A stretch of 7,087 nt of DNA from Akkermansiaceae bacterium (GCA_011524615.1 WTJZ01000302.1:4235-11321); one strand, 5' to 3'; counted from the first letter of the stretch, positions 1-6,250 are shown. Notes: generated by a model from the sequence alone, not told the origin. A program made the numbers and translations.

Positions 1-140
1 AACCACAGATGGACACGGATATACACAGATATTTGGGAATGGTAGCTTACTGTTTATTATCGGTGAATATCGATTGTGACGAGCAGGGGGCTAGAACGTA
101 TACGTGGTTAATATCAATGTGGCTGAGTTCATCTGTGGTT
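1..140. repeat. Small element with 14-bp terminal inverted repeats (MITE- or REP-like)
   Basis: The first 14 bases (AACCACAGATGGAC) reappear as a reverse complement at 127-140 (GTTCATCTGTGGTT) with 13 of 14 matching, so 1-140 reads as an element closed by inverted ends. The left end continues into three 10-bp units in tandem (positions 5-34: ACAGATGGAC, ACGGATATAC, ACAGATATTT). The interior has no ORF and contains a perfect 10-bp palindrome, ACGTATACGT, at 96-105. Repeats of the type 'accacagatggacacagat' are, from recall, common between genes in Verrucomicrobia and relatives. The left boundary may lie before the window, and no target-site duplication can be tested. There is no transposase, so a non-autonomous mobile element is only a possibility. 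Confidence 0.6.
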
Positions 141-205
141 TGTTAGAGAGCTCTAGGGATGAGATTTTCGCTTGAAGGGGGGCTATTCTATGCGAGCGGT
201 ATAAG

Positions 206-907
206 ATGAAACGAATCTTGGGGATAGATCTAGCATGGGGGGAGAAGATGCCCGATGCGGTGGCGGTGATCGACTGGTGTAAAGAGTCGGGACGGGTCGT
301 GATCGGGGGCTATCAGTATGCGCATGGTGATGAGGCCTTGAGATTGTATCTGAAGTCTCAGGATGCGGAGATCTTAGCCGTAGATGCACCAACGATCTGT
401 CATAATGAGACTGGGGCTCGTCCAGTAGATAAGGAGTGTAGCCGCCTGTTTCGTGATCATGAGGCGGGGTGTCATCCGGTGAACTTGAGGCTCTGTCAGC
501 GTCCGATCCGAGTGGCAGAGATGTGTCGTGCTCTAGGGTATCATCAGCACTGGAGTCTGCAGGAGCGAGCGATGATAGAGGTCTTTCCGCACCCTGCAAT
601 GGTGCGCTGGTTTGCGCTAGAGAAGACGATCAAGTATAAGAAGGGGCGTGTGAGCGCGAAGAAGGTCGAGTTTGCTCGCTATCAACAGTGCTTATCCGAT
701 TGGCTCCACGTGCACTGGCCGACGGCGGAGTGGTCTGAGCGCTTCTCCCAAGTGATGCAGGAGCCGTGGAGTAAGAGAACGGAAGATCTTCTAGATGCCT
801 ATTTCTGTGCCTTGATCGGGCTATGGCATCTGGCCTATCAGGGGAAGAGGAGTCAGGTACTAGGGGATGAACAGAGTGGGTTCATTGTCATCCCGATAGG
901 GAGTTAG
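206..907 (+). CDS. DUF429 family protein, predicted RNase H-like nuclease
   Basis: This 233-residue protein matches the DUF429 family, predicted to adopt an RNase H-like fold; its substrate is unknown. Visible family marks are the N-terminal GIDLAWG (Asp8), the AVDAP strand (Asp60), a Cys/Arg-rich segment DKECSRLFRDHEAGCHP (75-91), the EVFPHPAMVRWF block (125-136, Glu125), a KYKKGR basic patch (143-148) and the C-terminal DLLDAYFCAL helix (194-203, Asp197). Asp8, Asp60, Glu125 and Asp197 are plausible metal ligands by analogy with RNase H folds. No signal peptide or membrane segment is seen, so it should be cytoplasmic. The ATG at 206 puts the GIDLAW strand at the usual N-terminal place but has no good Shine-Dalgarno. 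The strong AGGGG run at 176-182 instead precedes a 4-codon ORF (190-204) ending one base before this ATG. It converges on panB and shares its last 4 bp with it. Confidence 0.85.
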   Translation: MKRILGIDLAWGEKMPDAVAVIDWCKESGRVVIGGYQYAHGDEALRLYLKSQDAEILAVDAPTICHNETGARPVDKECSRLFRDHEAGCHPVNLRLCQRPIRVAEMCRALGYHQHWSLQERAMIEVFPHPAMVRWFALEKTIKYKKGRVSAKKVEFARYQQCLSDWLHVHWPTAEWSERFSQVMQEPWSKRTEDLLDAYFCALIGLWHLAYQGKRSQVLGDEQSGFIVIPIGS

Positions 908-1671
908 ACGGGCTTACCTACGTGGGCGATGTATTCTGAGACCGCCTTCTTGGTCGCCTCCGCGACCTCTGCACGAGGGGTCGCAAATGGTGGCACGAAC
1001 CATGGGTATGAGCCAACTAGGTCCGTGATGACGGCGACCTCTCCATCACAGGTGGTGCGGCCGCATCCGATGCCGATGGTGGGGATATTGATCGAATCGG
1101 TGATGTGTTGCGCCGTCTTGGCCACGACACTCTCGAGAATAATGGCTGTGCAACCGATGACCTCTAGGCATTTGGCAGAGGCGAGGAGGGACATCGCTTG
1201 TTCCTCGGTCTTGCCCTTCTTCTTATAGCCACCCTCTTCTACTACAGATTGGGGGAGCATGCCGAGGTGGCCGATGACTGGGATACCTGCCTTGATGATA
1301 GCCTCGATCTCCGCCTGCTTTTCTACACCACCTTCTAGTTTTACCGCCTGTGCTCCAGCTGCGACGAGTGCTTGAGCGGTCTGGAGAGCTTGCTCTGGGG
1401 TATTGTAGGTATTGTATGGCAGGTCCCCTAGGATGAGCGCGTTCTGCGCACCTCTCGCAACAGCTGAGATGTGATGCGTCATATGGTCGAGTGTAACGTG
1501 GGTGGTGTCTGGGTAGCCCAGCACTACCATCCCTAGAGAGTCCCCGACGAGAAGGATGTCTACCGCGGATTCATCCAGGAGGCGGGCGGTAGGGTAATCA
1601 TAAGCCGTGAGTGCTGAGATAGGCTGAGCGCCGTTACGCACCTTGCGAGACTTAAGAGAAGAGGTAATCAT
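904..1671 (-). CDS. panB: 3-methyl-2-oxobutanoate hydroxymethyltransferase
   Basis: PanB transfers a hydroxymethyl group from 5,10-methylenetetrahydrofolate to 2-oxoisovalerate, giving ketopantoate, the first committed step of pantothenate and CoA synthesis; it is a cytoplasmic (beta/alpha)8 enzyme. The 255 residues are close to the family length. Motifs run in order: LTAYDYPTA (21-29), VGDSLGM (42-48, metal ligand Asp44), LGDLPY (81-86, Asp83), KLEGG (111-115, Glu113), GHLGMLPQS (134-142), GGYKKKGKT (147-155) and ILESV (178-182) with the probable catalytic Glu180. The usual GIGAGP-CDGQVLV stretch is altered to IGIGCGRTTCDGEVAV (199-214), a mild divergence near the active-site region. It lies 59 bp downstream of folK on the same strand and is probably co-transcribed; panC is not in the window. 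The ATG lacks a nearby Shine-Dalgarno: the strong one is about 42 bases upstream. Confidence 0.95.
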   Translation of the reverse strand: MITSSLKSRKVRNGAQPISALTAYDYPTARLLDESAVDILLVGDSLGMVVLGYPDTTHVTLDHMTHHISAVARGAQNALILGDLPYNTYNTPEQALQTAQALVAAGAQAVKLEGGVEKQAEIEAIIKAGIPVIGHLGMLPQSVVEEGGYKKKGKTEEQAMSLLASAKCLEVIGCTAIILESVVAKTAQHITDSINIPTIGIGCGRTTCDGEVAVITDLVGSYPWFVPPFATPRAEVAEATKKAVSEYIAHVGKPV

Positions 1672-1713
1672 ACGGCACTTATAAGGCAGAATCCGAGGGC
1701 GGGAAGGAAAAAT

Positions 1714-1722
1714 ACCTCCTTT
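1714..1722 (-). promoter_or_regulatory. Strong Shine-Dalgarno with no start codon at normal distance, folK-panB gap
   Basis: On the - strand the folK-panB gap carries AAAGGAGGT, an excellent match to the 16S anti-Shine-Dalgarno. No ATG, GTG or TTG follows within 15 bases. The panB ATG is about 42 bases further down and in frame with an ATT directly after this motif; the frame between them is open for 14 codons. A CCTTCC run (- strand) a few bases later could pair with GGAGG and mask it. It may be a standby ribosome site, a masked site in the panB leader, or the site of an unusual upstream start; the known PanB N-terminus argues against the last. Confidence 0.4.
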
Positions 1723-1730
1723 CTGTAGGA

Positions 1731-2243
1731 TTACCAGCTGGCCTGAATGAGGGTTAAGGGTGGTTCACCACTGTCGAGATGCTTGAGGTGATCATCGATG
1801 ATCACGATATCGCCAGGGAGGGTGTGGTAGGGGCGAATGTCAGAAAGTGGTTTGAGCACGAAGAGTCGCTTAAGCATTCGCGGGTGAGGGATCTCTAAGT
1901 CAGGGGTGTCTAACCGCTCTTCACCAAAGTAGAGGATATCGAGATCGATAGGGCGAGGGGCATGTCGCTCACCAGTACGACTATCGAGGAGCCGACCGAA
2001 GTCTTTTTCAATTTGCTTACAGCTCTGGAGGAGATCCTCAGGAGTTCCCTCATACTCGATAATGACAACCGTATTAAAGAAGTCTGGGGAGTCATCCTTG
2101 CAATCTACAGGGGCGGATTGATAGATGGGTGCCTGGGTGAGGGAGGAACCCGGGGAGCTGAGTGAGGCGAGGCGGTCTCTAGCCTCTTTCAGGAGGGAGA
2201 CTCTGTTGCCTAAATTAGAGCCTAAGCTGATTGCTACTTCCAT
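1731..2243 (-). CDS. folK: 2-amino-4-hydroxy-6-hydroxymethyldihydropteridine pyrophosphokinase (HPPK)
   Basis: FolK moves a pyrophosphate from ATP onto 6-hydroxymethyl-7,8-dihydropterin, the step before dihydropteroate synthase in folate synthesis, in the cytoplasm. The 170-residue product has the full HPPK signature: SLGSNLGNR (6-14), the YQSAPV strand (41-46), DFFNTVV (54-60), and RPIDLDIL (97-104) with the paired acidic residues Asp100 and Asp102 that bind the two Mg ions, followed by IPHPRMLKRLFVLKPL (118-133). It is single-domain, not fused to FolB or FolP. The ATG at 2243 places GSNLGNR at its normal N-terminal distance; no strong Shine-Dalgarno precedes it. It leads a folK-panB pair. 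E. coli has folK directly before panB too, which makes sense because PanB consumes a folate cofactor. It is divergent from fabG across about 150 bp. Confidence 0.95.
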   Translation of the reverse strand: MEVAISLGSNLGNRVSLLKEARDRLASLSSPGSSLTQAPIYQSAPVDCKDDSPDFFNTVVIIEYEGTPEDLLQSCKQIEKDFGRLLDSRTGERHAPRPIDLDILYFGEERLDTPDLEIPHPRMLKRLFVLKPLSDIRPYHTLPGDIVIIDDHLKHLDSGEPPLTLIQASW

Positions 2244-2391
2244 AATGCGATGTTGTTAGTCTATTAAAGTAGGGGCTATTTTTGTTAATACAATCAAAAA
2301 AGTGAAATGGAAGGGTGGAGAGGACGAGATAGGGAGGGATTGAGGGAAAAAAGTATTGCGCTTAGGGGAAACTCTGACAGATCTTGAGCAT

Positions 2392-3141
2392 ATGGCACGT
2401 TTTTCAGGAAAAGTAGCAGTAGTGACCGGCGCTGGACGCGGCATCGGTCTAGAGATCGCGAAGGCGTTCGCGGCAGAAGGCGCGAAGGTAGCAGTAATCA
2501 GCCGTAGTGAAGGCAGCTGTGGATCAGCTGCCAAGGCGATCAATGACCTCTACCCAGAGGCGTCTAAGGCATATGCAGTTGACGTTGCAGACTTCGACGC
2601 GGTGACAGAGGTAGCAAAGTCTATCACCGCTGAGCTCGGTGCTCCTAACATTCTCGTGAACAATGCGGGTGTGACACGTGACGGTCTCATGCTCCGTATG
2701 AAGACAGAGGACTGGGATGATGTACTGAACACAAACCTAAAAGGAGCATTCCACACCGTGAAGGCGTTCCAAAAGTCTCTCATGAAGGCTGAAGATGCAC
2801 GTATCATCAACATCGCATCTGTGATCGGACTCATGGGTAACGCTGGGCAGGCAAACTACGCAGCGTCTAAGGCTGGCCTCATCGGCTTCACTAAGTCTAT
2901 TGCTCGTGAACTCGCAGGTCGTGCGGTAACCGCAAACGCGATTGCTCCAGGCTTCATCAAAACAGACATGACAGACGCTCTCGGTGAGCAAGTCGTGAAC
3001 GATATTCTTGCTAAGATTCCATTGAAGGAATTTGGTAGCGTAGAGGATGTCACATCACTCGTAACATTCCTCGCTAGTGCTGAGGCTCGCTACATCACAG
3101 GCCAAGTACTTGCAGTCGATGGTGGTATGACCATGCACTAA
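2392..3141 (+). CDS. fabG: 3-oxoacyl-[acyl-carrier-protein] reductase (short-chain dehydrogenase)
   Basis: FabG reduces 3-oxoacyl-ACP with NADPH in each round of type II fatty acid synthesis, in the cytoplasm. From the ATG at 2392 it is 249 residues, normal for FabG. It shows the Rossmann TGAGRGIG motif (12-19), NNAG (90-93) and the full catalytic set Asn115, Ser143, Tyr156 and Lys160 (NYAASKAG), then the PGFIKTDMT loop (187-194) and the C-terminal ITGQVLAVDGGM (235-246). A TTG at 2356 preceded by GAGGG could add 12 residues, but the family begins at MARFSGK. It stands alone, without fabD, acpP or fabF. Its repeated use of CGT, CTC, GAA and TCT codons, more uniform than its neighbours, suggests high expression. 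A weak candidate promoter is TTGTTA-18-TATTTT at 2253-2282. Another SDR role (for example acetoacetyl-CoA reductase) cannot be fully excluded. Confidence 0.88.
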   Translation: MARFSGKVAVVTGAGRGIGLEIAKAFAAEGAKVAVISRSEGSCGSAAKAINDLYPEASKAYAVDVADFDAVTEVAKSITAELGAPNILVNNAGVTRDGLMLRMKTEDWDDVLNTNLKGAFHTVKAFQKSLMKAEDARIINIASVIGLMGNAGQANYAASKAGLIGFTKSIARELAGRAVTANAIAPGFIKTDMTDALGEQVVNDILAKIPLKEFGSVEDVTSLVTFLASAEARYITGQVLAVDGGMTMH

Positions 3142-3149
3142 GACTACTA

Positions 3150-3172
3150 GTGAGGAGACATTAACTCCTCAC
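3150..3172 (+). other. Perfect 8-bp hairpin in the fabG 3' UTR
   Basis: GTGAGGAG (3150-3157) and CTCCTCAC (3165-3172) form a perfect 8-bp stem around a 7-base loop, 8 bases after the fabG stop. No T run follows, so it is not itself a terminator. It lies just before the main terminator and could protect the mRNA 3' end. Confidence 0.5.
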
Positions 3173-3183
3173 GGAATGAATAA

Positions 3184-3216
3184 AAAAAAGCACGGGCTGT
3201 GAGCTCGTGCTTTTTT
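3184..3216. terminator. Bidirectional intrinsic terminator between fabG and trpS
   Basis: AAAAAAGCACG (3184-3194) pairs with CGTGCTTTTTT (3206-3216). The core continues through a G.T wobble and two G-C pairs to the loop TGTGA (3198-3202). A runs on the left and T runs on the right allow termination from both sides, as expected between the convergent fabG and trpS genes. The trpS stop codon is 9 bp further on. Confidence 0.92.
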
Positions 3217-3224
3217 AGTAAACT

Positions 3225-4190
3225 TTAGGCGAGTCCTGTTGCCTTGCGGATACGGTCGAGTACTCCAGTAGCGTGCTCTCGGGCCTTTTCTGCACCTGCG
3301 GCGAGAATGGAGTCGATCTGACCCGGGTCCTTCTCTAATTCCTCTCGTTTAGCACGCATTGGTTCGAAGTGATCCCAGTACGCATCAAAGAGGCGTTGCT
3401 TGAAGTCGCCATAGCCGTAACCTCCGGCCTCGAAGTCTGCTACCATTTGGGCGATCTCAGGCTCCTCAGCAAAGAGCTTATAGAGGGCAATAATATTGGA
3501 TCCCTCGACAGGTTTCGGATCCTCTACCGCAGTGGTGTCGGTGACGATCTTCATGATGGTCTTGCGAGTGGCTTTTTTCGCTCCGAACATTGGGATGGTA
3601 TTCCCGTAGCTCTTACTCATTTTTTGCCCATCGATACCTGGAACCTTGGCGATAGATTCACGGATACGTGGCTCAGGCAGGGTGAGAATTCCTTCACCAT
3701 AGACTTCATTAATCTTGCCGACGAGGTCGCGAGTGACCTCTAGGTGTTGCTTTTGGTCCTCTCCTACAGGTACGACATTGGCATCATACAGGAGGATATC
3801 AGCAGCCATGAGGACAGGGTAGGCAAAGAGGCCGTGGTTGGCGGAGATTCCCTTAGCGACCTTATCCTTATATGAATGGCAGCGTTCGAGGAGGCCCATA
3901 GGGCATACGACGGACAGAATCCAGGCGAGTTCATGGACTTCTGGGATTGCAGATTGGCGGAAGAAGGTCGCTTTCTCAGGGTCGAGTCCACAGGCTAGGA
4001 AGTCGATAGCGAGATCACGTACATTCTCGGACAGAGCTTTTGGGTCTTGAGTGCTCGTCATCGCATGGTAGTCGGCGATGAAGTAGAAGGCGTCGCCTTC
4101 GTCTTGGAGTTGGATCGCAGGCTGGATGGCTCCGAAGTAGTTTCCAATGTGGAGCTTACCACTTGGTTGAAGTCCTGTTAGAATACGCAT
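3225..4190 (-). CDS. trpS: Tryptophanyl-tRNA synthetase
   Basis: TrpRS charges tRNA-Trp with tryptophan using ATP; it is a cytoplasmic class I synthetase that works as a dimer. The 321-residue protein begins with TGLQPSGKLHIGNYFGA (5-21), containing the class I signature as HIGN (14-17). DYHAMT (40-45), YPVLMAADILLYDA (124-137, with Asp131 at the position that recognises the indole nitrogen), PVGEDQKQH (141-149) and the second signature KMSKS (190-194) follow. This is a complete standard bacterial enzyme with no extension. The ATG at 4190 gives the canonical N-terminus; only a weak GTGAT precedes it. It stands alone, convergent with fabG across a shared terminator and divergent from the membrane redoxin gene. 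I see no T-box or attenuator in the 140-bp upstream gap. Confidence 0.97.
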   Translation of the reverse strand: MRILTGLQPSGKLHIGNYFGAIQPAIQLQDEGDAFYFIADYHAMTSTQDPKALSENVRDLAIDFLACGLDPEKATFFRQSAIPEVHELAWILSVVCPMGLLERCHSYKDKVAKGISANHGLFAYPVLMAADILLYDANVVPVGEDQKQHLEVTRDLVGKINEVYGEGILTLPEPRIRESIAKVPGIDGQKMSKSYGNTIPMFGAKKATRKTIMKIVTDTTAVEDPKPVEGSNIIALYKLFAEEPEIAQMVADFEAGGYGYGDFKQRLFDAYWDHFEPMRAKREELEKDPGQIDSILAAGAEKAREHATGVLDRIRKATGLA

Positions 4191-4331
4191 ATCACGTTAT
4201 TGCGCTAGTGAGGGGAGGAGGTCAACGACAACTAGGAGAATTTTCTAGAGCAGTGATTACAGTCTACGGCTGGAGTGAGATTTTTTGGGAAAGCGGTTGC
4301 AGACGGTCAGCATGGATTTAGCTTAATCAAG

Positions 4332-5276
4332 ATGAACAAAACGTATTGCTCTGGATCGATCTGCCGAACTCAACCGTGGATGAGAGGAGCTCTGGTACTC
4401 TGTTCAATCGTAGGGTTAGTGTTCTCGGTGTGGGCGATCTGTTGGCCAGAGGTTTGGATCTCTAGTGCAGGGATCGCAGGTGGAGATTACCGGGAGATGT
4501 GGATGACGGTGGGGATGCTCAACGGGATGTTAAGTATCGGTCTCTTACTCGCGAGTAATAACCCTATTAGACATTGGCCGAATGTATTGGTGGTCGCGTT
4601 AGCGAAAACTGGTGCGTTCATAGGCTTTAGTTGGGCTGTATGGCGAGGGGTCTTTCCGATACAAGCAGGATGGGCAATCTTGATCAATGATGTGATCTGG
4701 ATTCCTATTCTGATTAAGGTCTTAGGTGCTGTCGCTCAGACCTATTTAGGGCAAGCTCCTTTTAGAGAGCAGCCCTATAGTATTGCCGAAGCTCTCGAGG
4801 TCTATGAGACGAATAGAGGGCAGAGTTTGAAGCAGTTAGCTTCTCAAGAGAGAGTGGTGGTCGTCTTTCTCCGTCATTTTGGGTGCACCTTTACCCGTCA
4901 GTTATTGAGAGAGTTAGATCAGCTCTCGCAGGAGTGTGAGACTCACAGAGCGCAACTGGTGCTCGTTCATATGCTACAGAATGGTCAGGAGCGCGAATAC
5001 CTCAGTGCAGAATCTGTAATGAGAGTCTCAGATCCCTACTGTGAACTGTATCGCGCTTTTGGGCTTGGCAAAGGAGGCTTCTTGGAACTATTTGGTCCTC
5101 GAGTGCTACTGCATGGCCTCCTTGCATTAGTTAAGGGGTGTGGAGTAGGACATCTCGCAGGAGATGGATTGCAAATGCCTGGGGTGTTCTTACTCGAACG
5201 AGGTCAGGTCGTGAGTCAGCAAAAGGCACGATCGATCGCAGAATTACCCGATATGCAGAAACTCTTCGGGAGATAA
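4332..5276 (+). CDS. Four-helix membrane protein fused to a SelL/AhpC-TSA_2-like redoxin domain
   Basis: From the ATG at 4332 the product has 314 residues in two parts. Residues 20-134 hold four hydrophobic segments (about 20-42, 56-75, 85-104, 112-134) in a domain I do not recognise. Residues about 150-311 resemble the peroxiredoxin-like SelL/AhpC-TSA_2 group: VVVVFLRHFGCTFTRQ (175-190), DPYCELYRAFGLGKGGF (234-250) and QMPGVFLLERGQ (281-292). This group usually has Cys-x-x-Cys or Cys-x-x-Sec; here Cys185 is kept but the second position is Thr188, so it would act as a one-Cys enzyme or use another cysteine such as Cys238. Reduction of a peroxide or thiol near the membrane is inferred, and the substrate is unknown. 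A GTG at 4275 (19 residues longer) and an ATG at 4380 are alternative starts; none has a convincing Shine-Dalgarno. It ends in tandem TAA stops and a terminator. Confidence 0.75.
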   Translation: MNKTYCSGSICRTQPWMRGALVLCSIVGLVFSVWAICWPEVWISSAGIAGGDYREMWMTVGMLNGMLSIGLLLASNNPIRHWPNVLVVALAKTGAFIGFSWAVWRGVFPIQAGWAILINDVIWIPILIKVLGAVAQTYLGQAPFREQPYSIAEALEVYETNRGQSLKQLASQERVVVVFLRHFGCTFTRQLLRELDQLSQECETHRAQLVLVHMLQNGQEREYLSAESVMRVSDPYCELYRAFGLGKGGFLELFGPRVLLHGLLALVKGCGVGHLAGDGLQMPGVFLLERGQVVSQQKARSIAELPDMQKLFGR

Positions 5277-5281
5277 TAAAG

Positions 5282-5312
5282 AAAAAAGCGGGGTAGTTAA
5301 TCCCGCTTTTTT
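5282..5312 (+). terminator. Intrinsic terminator of the membrane redoxin gene, loop like the array's P2
   Basis: AAAAAAGCGGG (5282-5292) pairs with CCCGCTTTTTT (5302-5312), 5 bases after the stop codons. The A and T runs on the two sides make it usable in both directions. The sequence around its loop, GGGTAGTTAATCC (5291-5303), differs at only two positions from the GGGTAACTAATCC of the array's P2 hairpin. The array linker lies just beyond it in inverted orientation (5318-5338). The terminator may therefore descend from, or have been captured by, the same element family. Confidence 0.92.
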
Positions 5313-5317
5313 TAGTC

Positions 5318-5338
5318 TAATTAGTCATAGGCACTTGA
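5318..5338 (-). repeat. Inverted solo copy of the array linker
   Basis: Read on the - strand these 21 bases match the invariant linker of the six array units (5659-5679 in unit 1) at 20 of 21 positions; the one change is A to C at position 15. The P1 hairpin that flanks the linker in every array unit is absent. The P2 position is taken by the redoxin-gene terminator. It marks the left edge of the gene-free region, oriented opposite to the array. Confidence 0.8.
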
Positions 5339-5626
5339 ATAATCAGTGTGTTCCCTTAAGGTGCTTAAATAGTTGCAAAAAGGCGTCTTTTAGACAAGTA
5401 AAAACAACAAAAAATTCAGGTGTGATTTCATTGTTTATTTTTGCTGTATCGGAATAGTACTATGAGGGCGTTTATAGGGGCTTGAGAGGTGTGAAATACG
5501 TAAATTTATTGTCCTAATGCATTCAGATTGCATTATTTGTGAGGGTGGATGCCGAGTTGGAGACCTATAGAAGAGGCGTTTTGGTACGTTTATTAATTGA
5601 AATATCGATGGAGGCAGTCTTTGAAA
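5339..5626. other. AT-rich gene-free stretch before the repeat array
   Basis: I see no ORF with a start and ribosome site, no RNA gene and no complete repeat unit here. There are A/T-rich runs (around 5399-5412 and 5441-5449) and short dyads such as AATGCA/TGCATT at 5516-5534, none strong enough to name. If the array is transcribed leftwards, this would be its downstream flank. Confidence 0.5.
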
Positions 5627-5778
5627 GCAAAGAGGCTCCTGAGAATGAACTCAGGAGCCTCAAGTGCCTATGAATAATTAACTATATATGAATACGGGTA
5701 ACTAATCCGTCTTCACTATTTAATATGCATCTGCGAGAGATGATTTGGACACTTGTTCAAAAAAAAGTGAACTTTTCT
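5627..5778 (-). repeat. Array unit 1 (subfamily A)
   Basis: P1 is a perfect 12-bp stem (5632-5643 with 5650-5661, loop AATGAA). The linker follows at 5662-5680. P2 has its loop at 5697-5708; GAATACGG pairs with CCGTCTTC at 7 of 8 positions. P3 pairs CAAGTG-CC (5661-5668) with GGACACTTG (5747-5755) around one bulged base. A small extra hairpin, GTTCA/TGAAC at 5755-5772 followed by TTTTCTT, closes the unit and could be a weak + strand terminator. On the - strand P1 is followed by TTTGCTTTC. Confidence 0.85.
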
Positions 5779-5879
5779 TAGTTGAGGCTTGGAGGCCGTC
5801 CCTATCTTAGGTGCGTAAGCCTGAGCGGGCATGGTGTGATAGGCTCAGAGCGATCATATTACAGCCAAGAGATCAAAAA

Positions 5880-6031
5880 GGAAAGAGGCCCCTGAGAATA
5901 AACTCAGGAGCCTCAAGTGCCTATGAATAATTAACTATATATGAATACGGGTAACTAATCCGTTATCACTAATTAGTATGCATCTGTGCGAGGCGATTTG
6001 GACACTTGTTCAAAAAAAAGTGAACTTTTCT
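5880..6031 (-). repeat. Array unit 2 (subfamily A)
   Basis: P1 spans 5885-5914 with loop AATAAA. Its only imperfect pair is C.A on the + strand, a U.G wobble on the - strand. The P2 loop is at 5950-5961; its stem keeps CGG/CCG and TGA/TCA although the bases between differ from unit 1. The tail, with GGACACTTG and the GTTCA/TGAAC hairpin, matches unit 1 almost exactly. On the - strand P1 is followed by TTTCCTTTTT, the run most like a terminator tail in subfamily A. Confidence 0.85.
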
Positions 6032-6120
6032 ATAATGGGCGTCATCAATTTGGGTGAGTGAGGTTTTGAGAGAGGGCGCGGTTGACTTAAGGCCGTCTGA
6101 CCACGACTAAGAGATACAAA

Positions 6121-6250
6121 GCAAAGAGGCTCCTGAGAATGAACTCAGGAGCCTCAAGTGCCTATGAATAATTAACTTATAATAATGAATACGGGTAACT
6201 AATCCGCTGTTCATCTATAGTATGTTCTCGAGAGGGGGCTTTCGGGCACT
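6121..6250 (-). repeat. Array unit 3 (subfamily A, altered tail)
   Basis: P1 (6126-6155) has the same 12-bp arms and loop as unit 1. The P2 loop is at 6194-6205, with ATGAA/TTCAT and CGG/CCG forming the stem. After 6219 the unit leaves the family consensus: TATGCATC becomes TATGTTCTC, the GGACACTT box becomes GGGCACTCT, and the tail hairpin of units 1 and 2 is missing. The altered box still pairs with the linker, now as AGTGCC/GGCACT with no bulge, so P3 is kept by a different sequence. The spacer that follows is the longest in the array. Confidence 0.8.

Noticed and set aside
183..599. 138-codon ORF on the - strand
   Set aside because: It lies entirely opposite the well-supported DUF429 gene, is low-complexity (Ser/Pro/His/Asp) and has no family features.
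2356..2391. TTG start giving FabG 12 extra residues
   Set aside because: It has a fair ribosome site, but the family N-terminus aligns with MARFSGK at 2392. Kept only as an alternative.
4191..4331. T-box or trp attenuator upstream of trpS
   Set aside because: No T-box core motif, specifier structure or terminator/antiterminator pair is seen on the - strand in this gap.
5650..5690. P1 as a + strand terminator
   Set aside because: On the + strand P1 is followed by AAGTGCC, with no T run; the T-rich tail is on the other strand.
5747..5778. TTGGAC as a -35 box for a + strand promoter in the array
   Set aside because: A TATAAT appears only in unit 2 and at a spacing of 27 bases; the other units have nothing comparable.
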